A stretch of DNA of 64,000 nucleotides from Cynocephalus volans. Taxonomy: Eukaryota > Chordata > Mammalia > Dermoptera > Cynocephalidae. The stretch spans positions 2,108,001 to 2,172,000 of the forward strand of contig NC_084462.1 in assembly GCF_027409185.1 (NCBI RefSeq), read 5' to 3'. A model generated the notes under the pieces. That model did not search any database. It worked only from the letters and a program-made list of their open reading frames with translations, and was not told the origin of the DNA. Positions within the stretch are counted from its first letter, which is position 1, and every line of letters starts with the position of its first letter. Positions 63,401 through 64,000 of this stretch are shown piece by piece. The position numbers and the translations under genes are program-made.

Positions 63401-64000
63401 ACAGACTTCATGAATATGACCCCAAAAACACGGGCAACCAAAGGAAAAATAAACAAATGGGATTATATCAAACTAAAAAGCTTCTGCACAGCAAAAGAAA
63501 CAATTAACAGAGTTAAAAGACAACCAACAGAGTGGGAGAAAATATTTGCAAAGTATACATCTGACAAAGGATTAATATCCAGAATATATAAGGAACTCAA
63601 ACAACTTTACAAGAAAAAAACAAGCAACCCAATTAAAAAATGGGCAAAAGAGCTAAGTAGGCATTTCTCTAAGGAAGATATACAAATGGACAACAGACAT
63701 ATGAAAAAATGCTCAACATCACTCAGCATCCGGGAAATGCAAATCAAAACCACACTGAGATACCATCTAACTCCAGTTAGGATGGCTAAAATCCAAGACT
63801 CTGAACGATAAATGCTGGCGAGGTTGCGGAGAAAAAGGAACTCTCATACATTGTTGGCGGGATTGCAAAATGGTGCAGCCTCTATGGAAAATGGTATGGA
63901 GGTTCCTCAAACAATTGCAGATAGATCTACCATATGTCCCAGCTATCCCACTGCTGGGAATATACCCAGAGGAATGGAAATCATCAAGTCGAAGGTATAC
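60452..64000 (+). pseudogene. L1 ORF2 (endonuclease / reverse transcriptase), broken and partial
   Basis: The APE-type endonuclease begins at 60452 (SITTLNVKGLNSP, CCLQETHL), breaks at TGA 60662-60664, then continues ([23 protein letters not shown]). Frame changes occur in an A-run near 61590 and at ~61790. The reverse transcriptase is open 61794-62984, with FADD at 62523-62534 and a TGA at 62982. Further breaks: an A10 run near 63011, TGA near 63090, and a shift at ~63809. The Cys-rich C-terminal region (CWRGCGE) begins at ~63813 and runs off the window. Confidence 0.9.

Larger units (their letters stand above)
57631..64000 (+). mobile_element. L1 retrotransposon, near full length, cut by the window edge
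   Basis: Order is a GC-rich 5' UTR (57631-59263), ORF1, a ~190-bp spacer and ORF2 reaching position 64000. It lies in the TSKS intron region in antisense to TSKS. It is clearly younger than the L1M fragments here but is disabled by several stops and frameshifts. Confidence 0.9.

Overview
The window is nuclear DNA from a placental mammal. The best guess is a colugo (Dermoptera, for example Galeopterus), because more than 40 short SINEs share a body that reads as a decayed tRNA-Ile gene. They occur as monomers, as dimers and as a GC-rich variant, which is how I recall the colugo CYN family. I see no Alu, B1/B2 or carnivore/ungulate SINEs. MIR, MER5, MaLR/MLT1 LTRs and old L1 pieces form the shared mammalian background.

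The gene order matches human 19q13.33 (ADM5 - CPT1C - TSKS). (1) 339-778, + strand: two coding exons of adrenomedullin-5, an 84-residue precursor with the disulphide-ring cysteines and a C-terminal amidation signal intact. (2) About 1541-20.85 kb, + strand: the complete CPT1C gene, with a GC-rich promoter and 5' exon carrying a 23-codon upstream ORF, then 18 coding exons that join in phase to 803 codons. Every intron is GT-AG. (3) 20.7-48.1 kb: an intergenic region built almost entirely from nested repeats. (4) 48175-53425, - strand: the last 9 coding exons (445 codons) of TSKS, a testis-specific coiled-coil protein. Its 5' coding exons lie beyond the window or were not seen. (5) 53.4-64 kb: TSKS intron sequence with SINEs, LTRs, an old L1/HAL1 piece and a younger L1 running off the right edge. 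That L1 is antisense to TSKS and carries several stops and frameshifts.

The main structure not explained by genes or transposons is in the TSKS introns. About 25 degenerate copies of a CCCACAATGCACT-like core, resembling the ZNF143/SBS binding motif, lie in two consecutive introns (48.73-50.48 kb). The next intron holds a repeated ATTGG plus GC-box pattern. CPT1C introns and its 3' flank carry other degenerate C-rich, G-poor arrays.

Exon boundaries were read by eye from splice signals, reading-frame phase and remembered orthologues. No alignment was run. Repeat family names are pattern recognition, and repeat edges are approximate unless a target-site duplication (TSD) is given.
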